From: Halobellus ruber
GTDB taxonomy: Archaea > Halobacteriota > Halobacteria > Halobacteriales > Haloferacaceae
DNA: 64,000 bases
Assembly (NCBI RefSeq): GCF_014212355.1
Contig: NZ_JACKXD010000001.1
Coordinates: 167,143-231,142 of the forward strand
Reading direction: 5' to 3'
Of this stretch, positions 8,370-16,727 are shown piece after piece (positions within the stretch are counted from its first letter, which is position 1; the number at the start of each line of letters is the position of its first letter). A model generated the notes under the pieces. It was given only the letters and a program-made list of their open reading frames with translations, had not been told where the DNA came from and searched no databases. The translations under genes and the position numbers were made by a program.

Positions 8370-9518
8370 GTGAGCAAACCAAGACACTCCAAAGAAGACG
8401 CGCTCGATCGAGTACTCTACCTCGACCTCTATACAGCCGCTCTTCAGATCGACGACGATTATCGGCGTCGTGTTGCAATTATACTGGTTCTCTGTTGTGG
8501 CCGTCTGAAGATGCGCGTGGGTGAGGTACTGCACCTTCACGAAGGTTGGATTGATTGGGAACGTGGGGTCATCGACATTCCAACCTTCGAGCCGTGTGGG
8601 TGTGGGTACTGCTGGAGCCGTTCTAAGAGGAATTTTGATCCAGACGGTGAGGAAAACGACGCCGTTGAAACGTTTGTTGATTACCACTACCACAATCGTT
8701 TCTCACCGAAAAGCGAGAATGGTGGTCGCGCTGTTCCGTTCAGTTGGAGTCTTAGGATCACAGCCGCATTGGAAGATTTCTTCGAGCATCACGATGTGAT
8801 TGATGAGAACTACAAATGGGTTGAGCGGACAATGAAAGAGCATATTCTCCCGAACGCCCGGTTTTTGGAGCGTGGTGACGTGATGTTTCACGGGCTGCGT
8901 GCGACTGGTCTGACCTTCTGGGCTGATCTGAATCTTGATTCGAAGGCTATGCGTGATGTTGGTGGGTGGTTGCGTGAGGCTGATGTACACCCGTATCGTG
9001 CGCAGTCACGGACCGAATTGGTAGACAAAATGCGTGATGCGGTCGGGAAAGAGCCTGTTTCTGTCGAGACTATTGATTTCGTGTCTCTTGATCCGCGGCC
9101 ACTAGCTGGTGAGTCGTTCGATCCCCGTGAAACGAATCCGAAGCAACGAGAGGACCCCTTTGACCCTGGGCCGGTAATCAATCCGCGGACTCCAGATCCA
9201 CCTGCCGAAGTGGATTACGATCCGTCTCGGTTCGCTTCTTTAGCGGCGGAGCGTGACCCACCAACGCCATCGGAACGTCGGGCATTCGTCAGGCGGGTCG
9301 AAGCACTACGGACTGGTGACGCTGATGATATTGACGATCCGTTCTTACAATCACTTGAGGACGAAGACGATGATCCAGTAGCGGGCCAGGCCCGGATTGA
9401 CGAGTTCTCTGAAACCGGTGAATATGCATCTGCTGCCCCTGTTCATATGATGAAAGCTGCGTACCTCACCTGCCTTGTCTACACCGCTTGGGCACTCTCG
9501 TTTACGCCGATCACGTAG
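8370..9518 (+). CDS. tyrosine recombinase / integrase of the tRNA-Val island
   Basis: It would catalyse strand exchange between attL and attR or attP and attB. The first catalytic Arg sits in MRVGEVLHL, the HxxR box is FHGLRAT, followed by GGW in place of the common LGH, and a candidate nucleophile Tyr is in DVHPYR. The start is GTG, directly after an in-frame TAG. At 382 aa it is long, and the region after the catalytic Tyr is an acidic, proline-rich extension ending in a hydrophobic stretch, which is unusual. Its place next to the tRNA matches haloarchaeal integrative elements. Confidence 0.85.
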   Translation: MSKPRHSKEDALDRVLYLDLYTAALQIDDDYRRRVAIILVLCCGRLKMRVGEVLHLHEGWIDWERGVIDIPTFEPCGCGYCWSRSKRNFDPDGEENDAVETFVDYHYHNRFSPKSENGGRAVPFSWSLRITAALEDFFEHHDVIDENYKWVERTMKEHILPNARFLERGDVMFHGLRATGLTFWADLNLDSKAMRDVGGWLREADVHPYRAQSRTELVDKMRDAVGKEPVSVETIDFVSLDPRPLAGESFDPRETNPKQREDPFDPGPVINPRTPDPPAEVDYDPSRFASLAAERDPPTPSERRAFVRRVEALRTGDADDIDDPFLQSLEDEDDDPVAGQARIDEFSETGEYASAAPVHMMKAAYLTCLVYTAWALSFTPIT

Positions 9519-9585
9519 TTCCCGATACCTTGTTCCAGGACGGATGGCTTGATCACTCAGCAACTCTTTCCCTGGACAGAAAGTT

Positions 9586-9879
9586 GTGACTACACGACAG
9601 ATGACACCACGCGTGAAACTCAACGAATGGGACACCCTCAGCGCTGAACTGCGCCGGTTTGGTGACACAGGTGACGTAACGGTTGCTGATGATCGGATTC
9701 ACATCGATTTCGGCTCCGCATATATCGAGGTGACGAAGGACGGGACGCTCAGGACTGGAATGCCGCTCCACGATTTTGCACACGCCAATACCGCTGTAAT
9801 CGTCCTGGATCACGACACTGGCACGCTCACGGTCGAAGCTGACACTGTGACCTACACATTCAGACGACCAGGCGGATAA
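9586..9879 (+). CDS. uncharacterised protein, 97 aa
   Basis: It is a small acidic beta-rich protein with repeated short strands (VTVADDRIHIDF, YIEVTKDGTL, TLTVEADTVTYTF). I do not recognise the family. The start is either GTG at 9586 or ATG at 9601. In the same direction at 9869-10018 a start-less frame reads like coding sequence (ending DATLMLV), perhaps the remnant of another gene. Confidence 0.55.
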   Translation: MTTRQMTPRVKLNEWDTLSAELRRFGDTGDVTVADDRIHIDFGSAYIEVTKDGTLRTGMPLHDFAHANTAVIVLDHDTGTLTVEADTVTYTFRRPGG

Positions 9880-10146
9880 CCAGCCGTCAACACTGTCTGA
9901 AGTCCACATCGGGTACGTCGCTGCCCCGATCCAAAGCATCAGGGACCGGGCACACCCCCTCGCACGCGATCTGAACATCAGCGTCAAAGCACCCGATGCT
10001 ACGCTGATGTTAGTCTAGATTTTGGCCACCGGTTGAGTCGCCTGGCTCATCACCATCGAAAACAATGCCGTTACCTGCGATCGCTACAACATCCCGTGAC
10101 GAGAACGGACACTCAGTTTCGCTGAACCTCAGATCAGGAGAGCCGA

Positions 10147-10524
10147 TCAGGTATACTCCTGAATCGAGTGATTCGGCGTCTGTGAGGGCCGTCCGAACAC
10201 TAACAGCGAGTACGACTCAACGTCGATATCGTCAGCGACTGCTGTAAGCACGTCGTCCGGGACTACATCCAGCGATACCGTCGTCATCGTCATCGAGCCG
10301 AGGTGAACGGCTGTCGCAAACCCGTCGGGGTGTGCGGCGACAATCTCCTCGTTAGGTGTCTCTGCGTACCTGCGGTACGCGGCCGCGCCTTCAGCGATCA
10401 CGTCATCGGGAACGGCGTCGTGAGTCCGGATCCGCGTGGCGACGCCGTAGGGGATGCTGTCGTGTACTGTGTACAGATGCGGCGGCGGCGTGAGGTCCGA
10501 CTCCGTATCCGTCTGAGACATCAT
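10147..10524 (-). CDS. uncharacterised protein, paralogue A, 125 aa
   Basis: It is a close paralogue of 15379-15762 along its full length, sharing segments such as YTVHDSIPYGVA, HPDGFATAVHLGSMTM and YSLLVFGRPS. The start is chosen to match copy B (MMSQTD); an upstream ATG at 10533 is possible. Function is unknown. It carries no obvious catalytic motif and is always next to the CBS-domain gene here. Confidence 0.7.
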   Translation of the reverse strand: MMSQTDTESDLTPPPHLYTVHDSIPYGVATRIRTHDAVPDDVIAEGAAAYRRYAETPNEEIVAAHPDGFATAVHLGSMTMTTVSLDVVPDDVLTAVADDIDVESYSLLVFGRPSQTPNHSIQEYT

Positions 10525-10631
10525 ACTACGCAATATGATTCTTTTGGGTAATAAAATTGTCTGTTAATATTCTCAACGAGCATACTTCACGGTGGGGATG
10601 TTTTTGCCAGTGCGCCGACTGGACGGCACCT

Positions 10632-10816
10632 ATGGCGATCGCGGATGTCGGAGAAATCGAGGCACCACCTCTCGAAACCGTCTCGGTCGATGTACAGCTC
10701 GGTCGCGTAATCGAGTCGATGCTCTCACGGCAATTCTCCCAAATGGGGTTGACACGCGCGGCGAGTTCGTCGGTGTCGTCTCGTTCCAGTCTATCGCTCG
10801 CCCGCTGCTCGTAACG
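10632..10816 (+). pseudogene. truncated CBS-domain protein gene (copy A)
   Basis: The first 42 codons match the CBS gene at 15870 (APPLETV, RVIESMLSR, FSQMGLTR). One base is missing near 10758 compared with copy B, shifting the frame, and the homology ends at about 10816 where the duplication ends. No functional CBS fold can be made. Confidence 0.8.
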
Positions 10817-10849
10817 GATGAGTCACGTACCGCTCGCTTGCCTCGTAAT

Positions 10850-11197
10850 TCACAACCAGTCGGTAGTAAGATACGTCACTGTCTCCATTGTCTCGCGGTT
10901 GGGGAACGCTTCGATAACTCGCTGGATGATATGGTAGAGTTCGTGCGAGGAAAGCGACTGGTCGGGGACGTAGAATACGCCGCTGTGTGAGTCTGCCGGC
11001 ATCTGGACAAAGTCGTCGTCGCTGGTGACGAGGAGGCGCCCCTCTCGAACGGCGTACAGGCGAATTTTTGTGTCGTCGACACCTTCTCCCAGTTCGTCCA
11101 CGTCAACGACACGCTCTACGTCGTGGCCCGCTTTCTCAAGTTTGTCAGCCAACGGCGCCGCGATGTTCTCGTCAAGAAGAAACGACACCTGCATCAC
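10850..11197 (-). CDS. DUF5615-type PIN-like toxin, 115 aa
   Basis: This is a putative RNase toxin of a type II toxin-antitoxin pair. Acidic metal-binding positions typical of PIN/Mut7-C folds are visible in FLLDENI, DDTKI and LLVTSDDDF. It follows the DUF433-like antitoxin with a 4-bp overlap, the normal gene order for this family. Confidence 0.85.
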   Translation of the reverse strand: MMQVSFLLDENIAAPLADKLEKAGHDVERVVDVDELGEGVDDTKIRLYAVREGRLLVTSDDDFVQMPADSHSGVFYVPDQSLSSHELYHIIQRVIEAFPNRETMETVTYLTTDWL

Positions 11198-11502
11198 GAC
11201 GATTCCGGCAGGTCACCGGGGCCGGTAATGATGCTCGGATCGTCGTCTGCAGCTTCGTAAAGCTCTCGACGGCGTTCTTCGACCGCCCGCATCTCTTCGG
11301 GATGGTCGTGATAGTACGCCAATGCGTGGTAGACGTCCGAAACAGTGAGGTCAAAGCGGTCCGCCACCGTCTGCGCGTCGAGGTCGCGCTCCTCGACCAG
11401 CGCGTGGATGTGACTCACGGTGATTCGTCGGTCTCGAATGTGGGGCTCGTCGTGAATGTCCGACTCGTCACCTGAGACGACGGTGTTCAGCTGCTTCGAC
11501 AT
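11194..11502 (-). CDS. DUF433-type antitoxin, 102 aa
   Basis: This is a helix-turn-helix protein with the DUF433 pattern of an RRITVSHIHALVEERD segment, then TVADRFDLTVSDVYHALAYY. It should bind its promoter and neutralise the overlapping PIN-like toxin. The ATG at 11502 gives the family's usual length of about 100 aa. Confidence 0.85.
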   Translation of the reverse strand: MSKQLNTVVSGDESDIHDEPHIRDRRITVSHIHALVEERDLDAQTVADRFDLTVSDVYHALAYYHDHPEEMRAVEERRRELYEAADDDPSIITGPGDLPESS

Positions 11503-11863
11503 AGTGACGAATACCAGTGCGGTGGTCTTCAGTCTTTGCCGGTAGGGGCACACGGTTTCGAGGAGACGATTTACCGCTCGCGTCGCTCGCAGAATGATAC
11601 ACGATCTCGACAGGCCTCGGAGATAGAAGGTACAAATGAAGCCAGCAGTGCGCAGGCACAATCCCACGCCTGATTCCGCTGTGAGGTCGTGAAAGAAACA
11701 CCGTGACACCTCTTCTATGACACACCGGAGACAGACCGATACCCAACGTCACGTAAGATGACCGCCGAGACACCCACACACCCCGGCGCAAACGACGCCG
11801 CTTCAGCATCAACTGGCTGGAGACCCTCGGACCTATGTCCACGGCCCACACCAAGACCACCTA
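11503..11863. other. gap between the toxin-antitoxin pair and the next gene
   Basis: No convincing gene is seen in these 361 bases. The open frames on the minus strand have poor composition and no family resemblance. It must hold the promoter of the antitoxin-toxin operon, but I cannot place it firmly. Confidence 0.4.
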
Positions 11864-12145
11864 ATGACTGACCGGCACTTCGACTCGGAAGCCGAACTCC
11901 GTGCCTTCGTCGCCGAGGTCGCCGCCGAGTACCGCGCCGACACCGATGAATACGGCGAGTATGAAGCCGCCACAGCACTCTATGAGGATCACGATCTCTG
12001 CCCGTGGAGCGTCACGACCCATCTTGAATCGACTGTGCCATTCGATGAACTCTCCGGTCCGGACCCGCGGGAGATACTCATCCACGAAGCCTGTCTATGT
12101 ATTGAATCGGTTCTCACCGACATCTACACCGACACCGCTGATTGA
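11864..12145 (+). CDS. uncharacterised acidic protein, 93 aa
   Basis: It is an all-helical-looking acidic protein with a regular heptad-like start (DSEAELRAFVAEVAAEY) and a mid segment LCPWSVTTHLE. I do not recognise the family. ATG start. Confidence 0.6.
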   Translation: MTDRHFDSEAELRAFVAEVAAEYRADTDEYGEYEAATALYEDHDLCPWSVTTHLESTVPFDELSGPDPREILIHEACLCIESVLTDIYTDTAD

Positions 12146-12199
12146 GTTTCCTCTACCCACAACCCATCTTCATATTGAGTGGGTAACAATACCGACGAA

Positions 12200-12484
12200 A
12201 TGGCAGCCACACTCACCGAACCAGCCGTGCTCGCTGCCGCGAAAGACACGCTGTACCCCGACCTCGATACGGACACCGGCACGTACGTCGTCACGGAAAC
12301 GCAGTTCACCACGCCGACGTGGGGCGGGTGGGAGATCCCGGCTGAGGTCCGCCGCCGGCTAGCACCGTACAACACGATTCGGCTCACTGACGGCGAAACG
12401 GACCTGCTCGGCGTCGGAATGCCCGCCGCAGAAGTGTTGAATGCCGACGCAGCCGCTACTCCGTTATATTTCACCGAGCAATGA
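12200..12484 (+). CDS. uncharacterised protein, 94 aa
   Basis: It is a small protein with a tryptophan-rich centre (TPTWGGWEIP) and a C-terminal half rich in short strands. I chose ATG at 12200; an in-frame GTG at 12179 would add seven residues. It is co-directional with the preceding small gene, but its function is unknown. Confidence 0.55.
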   Translation: MAATLTEPAVLAAAKDTLYPDLDTDTGTYVVTETQFTTPTWGGWEIPAEVRRRLAPYNTIRLTDGETDLLGVGMPAAEVLNADAAATPLYFTEQ

Positions 12485-12537
12485 AATAACACAAACGACA
12501 GATGACATAATCCACGCTGATTGGTCGGTTTCTGTCG

Positions 12538-14100
12538 TTAGTCTACGTAGTCGGAGAATGCTGCTTCAGCGGTGGTCTTTGTTCCGCCGTAATCAGTGAC
12601 CTTCACGCGGATGGCATCGTACTTCGAGAGGTCCTGTGGGGCATCGGTAACAAACACTTTCAAACTGTTTTTCGTCCCCATTACCGTTGGTGGACGGGAG
12701 CTGTAATCCACTTCTTTGAGTATCAGCGTGATTTCCTCACCTAATTCGACCACGTCTGATGGATCACGTTGTCGTGCTTGACGGTGGGCACGTTCTGCCT
12801 CTGGATCTTCATACTTCCGTGTCTCGGTACTCTCAGAGGATTCTTGATTCGAAGGCGGAACAGTACTTTCACCAGCCGTCTCAGCACGCAGCACCGTTGT
12901 ATCCGCCGTGGTATCTCCAGAGTCAGCAGTTGTTTCCTTCGTTCCGGACTCTTCCACTTCAGGTGTTTGTACAGTAGCCGTGTCTACACTGACGTCATCA
13001 CCCGTAGGTGATGAGGTTCGGTCCGAGTCCGTGGATCCATCTCCTGTGGTACGGGACGACCGTGCGTCACCCGAGGGGGCTGATTGGTCGAGATCGGAGT
13101 AGTCTGCGAGAATCGCCTCAACGTCAAGCAGTGATTCGCCACCGGCCGAATCGAGGTCAGCCTGTGGTGCCACTGGCAACTCGTTGAGCAACTGGAGTGC
13201 TGTAGACAATTCCTCTGCCGTCGGGGCGATCGGTAAAGCCACTCCTGACTCGGGCGCAACCGGTCGTGTGATACCGCCCTTGTCGTGGTGGGTCTCGTCC
13301 GGCAGCAGGTCAGCGGTCTGGATCACTTCAAACTCCGTTACGTGCTCGCCGTTGCCGTACTGCTCCCTGTAGTCGGGCATCCCGAAGTCGTTCCGTTCCC
13401 TCTGTTGGGTGCCGTAGGAACGAACCTTCGGACGCAAATACTCGCCAGTGAACACCACCGACTCCACAGCTGTTCGCCATCCTGGATGCGCTGTTTCAGG
13501 CATCCGTTCTAATAGCGCGTACAACCCATCGTAGAGGTCCGCAAGCTCATTCGCCGGTATCTCACTGCTCGACTGTTCAGAACCTTCAGACGCCGACAGG
13601 TCGTCAGCATCTCCTGACGACGCAGAGACCTCAAGAATCTGGTTAGGATCAAGCAACTGTGCGCCACCGTCACCCGGTGTGTCGGCTGCGGGCGTTACCG
13701 GGAACTCGTTCAGCAGTGAAATCGCGCCTGGTAGCGTGTCCGCATCGACAACCAACGGCAGTGCCGTACCTGACTCCGGTGTAACCGGCACCCGAAAAGA
13801 CTCATCCACGTACTGCCGATCGGACTTCGCCGGCCGGGTCATTTCGATCGCCGGGAACTCTTTGACCCGGTCGCCATCACCGTACTGTGCCCGGTACTCC
13901 GACAGTTTGAATCCGTTCCGTTCAGCCTGCTGCTCACCGTAACACGTCACTCCGGCGGTCAATCCTTCACCACCGAAAAGTACAGCCTTGATCGCGGTCT
14001 GCCACGCTGGGTGTGTGTCACTTGGTAGTTGGTTCAGCACCGCGGATAACGCTTCATACCGATCCGCTAGTTCGTTCGGCGGTAATTCCGACGAAGTCAT
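12538..14100 (-). CDS. internally duplicated protein with a TRAM/OB-like C-terminal domain, 520 aa
   Basis: Residues about 4-156 and 179-331 are two copies of one unit. Each starts PxNELADxY, continues with HPxWxTAxxxVxFxGE and YGxQQxERNxF, then YxxQYGxGxxVxEF, then VxPESGxALP, and ends with LLNExPV and LL(D)xxxIL. Residues about 332-440 are a low-complexity Ser/Thr/Asp linker. Residues about 445-520 (GEEITLILKEVDYSSRPP and FSDYVD at the very end) look like a TRAM or OB-type nucleic-acid-binding barrel. It is divergent from the OB/Mre11-like gene, which suggests joint work on nucleic acid. I know no characterised homologue. Confidence 0.75.
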   Translation of the reverse strand: MTSSELPPNELADRYEALSAVLNQLPSDTHPAWQTAIKAVLFGGEGLTAGVTCYGEQQAERNGFKLSEYRAQYGDGDRVKEFPAIEMTRPAKSDRQYVDESFRVPVTPESGTALPLVVDADTLPGAISLLNEFPVTPAADTPGDGGAQLLDPNQILEVSASSGDADDLSASEGSEQSSSEIPANELADLYDGLYALLERMPETAHPGWRTAVESVVFTGEYLRPKVRSYGTQQRERNDFGMPDYREQYGNGEHVTEFEVIQTADLLPDETHHDKGGITRPVAPESGVALPIAPTAEELSTALQLLNELPVAPQADLDSAGGESLLDVEAILADYSDLDQSAPSGDARSSRTTGDGSTDSDRTSSPTGDDVSVDTATVQTPEVEESGTKETTADSGDTTADTTVLRAETAGESTVPPSNQESSESTETRKYEDPEAERAHRQARQRDPSDVVELGEEITLILKEVDYSSRPPTVMGTKNSLKVFVTDAPQDLSKYDAIRVKVTDYGGTKTTAEAAFSDYVD

Positions 14101-14309
14101 CTAAGTTCCCGTACCACACGCCTCAGCAGTCGCGGGGATACGTCTTGCCCTCGACCTGGAGGTTTCCCTGGATCATCGCGTCTTTCCGGTGGTTCTGAGA
14201 AGCTTGGATCGGGTTCAAACAGACAACCACAGGTTGGCGTAGAGTTGAGATGGCGAGGAGCCACCGACACATCCTTGTCGGGCTCCATTCTCGGGTACAA
14301 ACACAGTGA

Positions 14310-15332
14310 TTGTTCTTGCTCACGGTTGCTGAGCTGTCCGCTGGACAGCCGCTACCTGATTCGATCAGTCTCGAAGTCACCGATATCGAGTGGCATCCTG
14401 GGCAGTCCCGCCGTGCAGAAGTGATACTCACCGACTCCACAGGTGAGAAGATCCGGTTCATCGATTACGACGGTGCGAACCTTACAGTGGACTGGACTCT
14501 CGGGCACCGGTACAGGATCTCACGGTGCGGCGTCCAGAAAGGCCGCGGAGAAATCAAAGTCCATCTTGCGTCCAGCACGAAAACCCGAGTCACGCCACTC
14601 GGCAACACGCAGACCACGCAACTACTCGTGCTGGGAGACACGCACGTGGGGAGAGACAAACACCCTGGTTCGGGCTTTGAAGAAACGATCAACCCGCGTG
14701 AAGCGTTTAAAACCGCCGTTCACTACGGAGTCCAGGAAGACGTTGAGGCGGTCGTCCACGCCGGTGATATTTTCCACGGATCGGCTGACAACAATGACGC
14801 GGAGTACATCGACACGCACATTTTCGCCCCACTAGCAGCCGCAGACATTCCGTTCTACTACGTTTCGGGAAACCACAGTTCAGAACCGGGCGATGATCTT
14901 CTCACCCGGCGCACCGGGCCGCTCGTCACCACCCTCACCACCACCGGCACACCACTCAACTCACACGTCCGTCTCTTCGGCATCAATCACCACGCCAATG
15001 GCGATCTCCCGTGGAAAACACTCACCTTCCCAGAAACTGTTGATGAATCGGTCTCCATCCTGCTGCTCCACCAAACTCTCAAACAGTTAACCGCCGACAA
15101 CTCACAGGCTGTAGACCTCGCACGTATTGCCCACCGATTTCCCGACCAGTTTGACTATGTTTTTTCAGGGCACCATCACGACGCAGCCAAAGATACCTGG
15201 GAAGAGATTCCAGTACAGTACACCGGCGCAGCAGAACAGATGAGCACAAACAACGATCCTATTGATAGAGTCGCCTGGCTCATCACCATCGAAAACACTG
15301 CCGTTACCTCCGATCGCTACAACATCCCGTGA
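14310..15332 (+). CDS. Mre11/SbcD-like metallophosphoesterase with N-terminal OB-fold-like domain, 340 aa
   Basis: The C-terminal two thirds carry all calcineurin-type metal motifs in order: GDTHVG, GDIFHG, GNHSS, LLHQT and GHHH. These are expected to bind two metals and support a nuclease or phosphodiesterase activity. The N-terminal ~95 residues (EVTDIEWHPGQS to RVTPLG) resemble an OB fold of the RPA type. No ATG is available: the frame opens with TTG at 14310 or 14316 just after a stop, so the N-terminus is uncertain. Its last ~20 codons are duplicated at 10035. Confidence 0.8.
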   Translation: MFLLTVAELSAGQPLPDSISLEVTDIEWHPGQSRRAEVILTDSTGEKIRFIDYDGANLTVDWTLGHRYRISRCGVQKGRGEIKVHLASSTKTRVTPLGNTQTTQLLVLGDTHVGRDKHPGSGFEETINPREAFKTAVHYGVQEDVEAVVHAGDIFHGSADNNDAEYIDTHIFAPLAAADIPFYYVSGNHSSEPGDDLLTRRTGPLVTTLTTTGTPLNSHVRLFGINHHANGDLPWKTLTFPETVDESVSILLLHQTLKQLTADNSQAVDLARIAHRFPDQFDYVFSGHHHDAAKDTWEEIPVQYTGAAEQMSTNNDPIDRVAWLITIENTAVTSDRYNIP

Positions 15333-15378
15333 CGGGAGCGGGCTCCCAGTTCCTCTGAACGCAACTCAGGAGAGCCAG

Positions 15379-15762
15379 TCAGATATACTCTTGAATCGAG
15401 TGATCGGGCGTCCGTGAGGGCCGTCCGAACACTAACAGCGAGTACGACTCAAGGTCGATTTCGTCAGCGACTGCGGTGAGCACGTCTTGGGGGGCCGCAT
15501 CCAGCGAGACCGTGGCCATCGTCATCGACCCGAGATGAACCGCTGTCGCAAACCCGTCTGGATGTACGGCCACGATCTCCTCGTCAGAGGTCTCCAAGTA
15601 CCGGTGGTACGCAGCCGCGCCTTCGGCAATCGCGTTGCCAGGAACCGCGTCGTGATTCCGGATCCGTGCGGCGACACCGTACGGAATGCTATCGTGTACC
15701 GTGTACAGATGCGGCAGCGCCGTGAGGTCCGACTCCGTATCCGTATCCGTCTGAGACATCAC
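15379..15762 (-). CDS. uncharacterised protein, paralogue B, 127 aa
   Basis: It is the full-length paralogue of 10147-10524, differing by scattered substitutions and one extra Thr-Asp near the N-terminus. It has a mixed alpha/beta composition with the conserved HPDGFATAVHLGSMTM core. Function is unknown. It is divergently transcribed from the CBS-domain gene 107 bp away. Confidence 0.7.
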   Translation of the reverse strand: MMSQTDTDTESDLTALPHLYTVHDSIPYGVAARIRNHDAVPGNAIAEGAAAYHRYLETSDEEIVAVHPDGFATAVHLGSMTMATVSLDAAPQDVLTAVADEIDLESYSLLVFGRPSRTPDHSIQEYI

Positions 15763-15784
15763 AATACACTGTATAATTCTATTC

Positions 15785-15799
15785 GGTAATAAATTTACC
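15785..15799. promoter_or_regulatory. inverted repeat in the divergent promoter region
   Basis: The 15-bp sequence GGTAATAAATTTACC has 5-bp perfect arms and sits between two divergent genes, so it is a possible operator. In copy A only the GGTAA half is kept. Confidence 0.35.
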
Positions 15800-15869
15800 T
15801 CTAGATATTCTCAAGAAGCATACTATTCGGTGGCAGCGTTTTTGCCAGTGCTCCGAGTGGACGACACCT

Positions 15870-16253
15870 ATGGCGATCGCGGAAGTCGGTGAAATCGAGG
15901 CACCACCGCTCGAAACCGTCCCGGTTGATGCTCAGGTTGGCGAGGTCATTGAGTCGATGCTCTCACGGAAATTCTCCCAGATGGGGTTGACACGCGACGG
16001 CGAGTTCGTCGGTGTCGTCTCCTTCCAATCCATCGCCTGCGCGCTACTCGTAACCGACACTGTGTTGAGCGATCCTGGCGGTGCGAGCACACGGGTCGCC
16101 GAATTCGCTGTTGAAAACCCGAAGATCGTCTGGAAGGACAATGATATGGAAGATTTATTCGACCTACTTGGCGACCGATCTTACGTCCTCGTCCACGATG
16201 ACACTGTCAACACAACGTCTGAATCAATCAGCAATACACCGGTGCTCTCTTGA
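15870..16253 (+). CDS. CBS-domain protein, 127 aa, probably C-terminally shortened
   Basis: CBS-type segments are visible (FSQMGLTRDGEFVGVVSFQSI and SYVLVHDDT). CBS modules usually bind adenosyl ligands in pairs and sense energy status. The second module breaks off soon after SYVLVHDDT, where longer CBS proteins continue, so the protein is likely truncated. Repeat copy A holds a broken paralogue. Confidence 0.7.
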   Translation: MAIAEVGEIEAPPLETVPVDAQVGEVIESMLSRKFSQMGLTRDGEFVGVVSFQSIACALLVTDTVLSDPGGASTRVAEFAVENPKIVWKDNDMEDLFDLLGDRSYVLVHDDTVNTTSESISNTPVLS

Positions 16254-16278
16254 AGGAACACATCGGCACAGAACCAGA

Positions 16279-16413
16279 TCACTCACGCGGCCGGACGACA
16301 GCAACTGTGTGGGACGTATACTGACTTTCGTGTTCCTTCGCTCGACCGTAGGCGTCGTGCTTGTGTAGTTCCTCGCTGAGGTCACAGTTATCGCATTTCA
16401 CTCGATACCTCAT
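16279..16413 (-). CDS. small C2H2-like zinc-finger protein, 44 aa
   Basis: A short frame from ATG at 16413 to TGA at 16279-16281 encodes 44 residues starting MRYRVKCDNCDLSEE. Cys7 and Cys10 are followed by His28 and His35, a CxxC-x17-H-x6-H spacing that fits one zinc finger. The charged composition and AT-rich DNA directly upstream support it as a real haloarchaeal mini-protein. Role unknown. Confidence 0.6.
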   Translation of the reverse strand: MRYRVKCDNCDLSEELHKHDAYGRAKEHESQYTSHTVAVVRPRE

Positions 16414-16727
16414 ACAAGAAGATGATATTAATGATTAATAACTGTGTGGGTGAGTATCACACGGTACGTACGGACGTGAATGTCCACGGCTAAAACTACG
16501 CGAAAACCCCCGTAATAACGAGTACTCTGAGTGAGTATCGTCGAGCGCTACCCCACGTGACGGCGCTCGGCAGTAAGAGACCGGAGTGATCGTTACGAGA
16601 AGACCGGATTAAACGTGTACTGCTGAAGGGTTAGAAAATGGCTTCCCGACTCAGCCCGATAGTATGTATAGCGTCTCTTTGAGCATTGAGCGACTTTTTG
16701 CCGATCCCGACTCTATACGAGTACAAG
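16414..16727. other. AT-rich gap
   Basis: It holds the presumed promoter of the zinc-finger mini-gene (AT-rich 16414-16440) and a region around 16640-16720 that may drive the next membrane protein. I see no gene in it. Confidence 0.4.

Larger units (their letters stand above)
10035..10816. repeat. repeat copy A of a ~785-bp direct duplication
   Basis: It is closely similar to 15268-16055 (copy B) over its whole length. It begins with the last ~20 codons of a copy of the Mre11-like gene and continues through a minus-strand gene and the start of a CBS-domain gene. Copy A is the decayed one: it has only the tail of the phosphoesterase and a 1-bp deletion in the CBS gene. Similarity stops abruptly at both ends. 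Confidence 0.85.
15268..16055. repeat. repeat copy B of the ~785-bp direct duplication
   Basis: This is the intact copy of the segment also present at 10035-10816. It covers the phosphoesterase 3' end, the minus-strand gene 15379-15762, the divergent promoter region and the first part of the CBS gene. Direct orientation means recombination between copies would delete the ~5.2 kb in between. Confidence 0.85.

Noticed and set aside
9553..9987. 144-residue minus-strand frame opposite 9586-9879
   Set aside because: Composition (Cys, Trp, Ser-rich, few acids) is not haloarchaeal; the plus-strand frame is better.
14123..14300. Small minus gene ending MIQGNLQVEGKTYPRDC between the divergent pair
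   Set aside because: The end reads like protein, but there is no start, upstream sequence is not coding-like and no family is recognised; at most a remnant.
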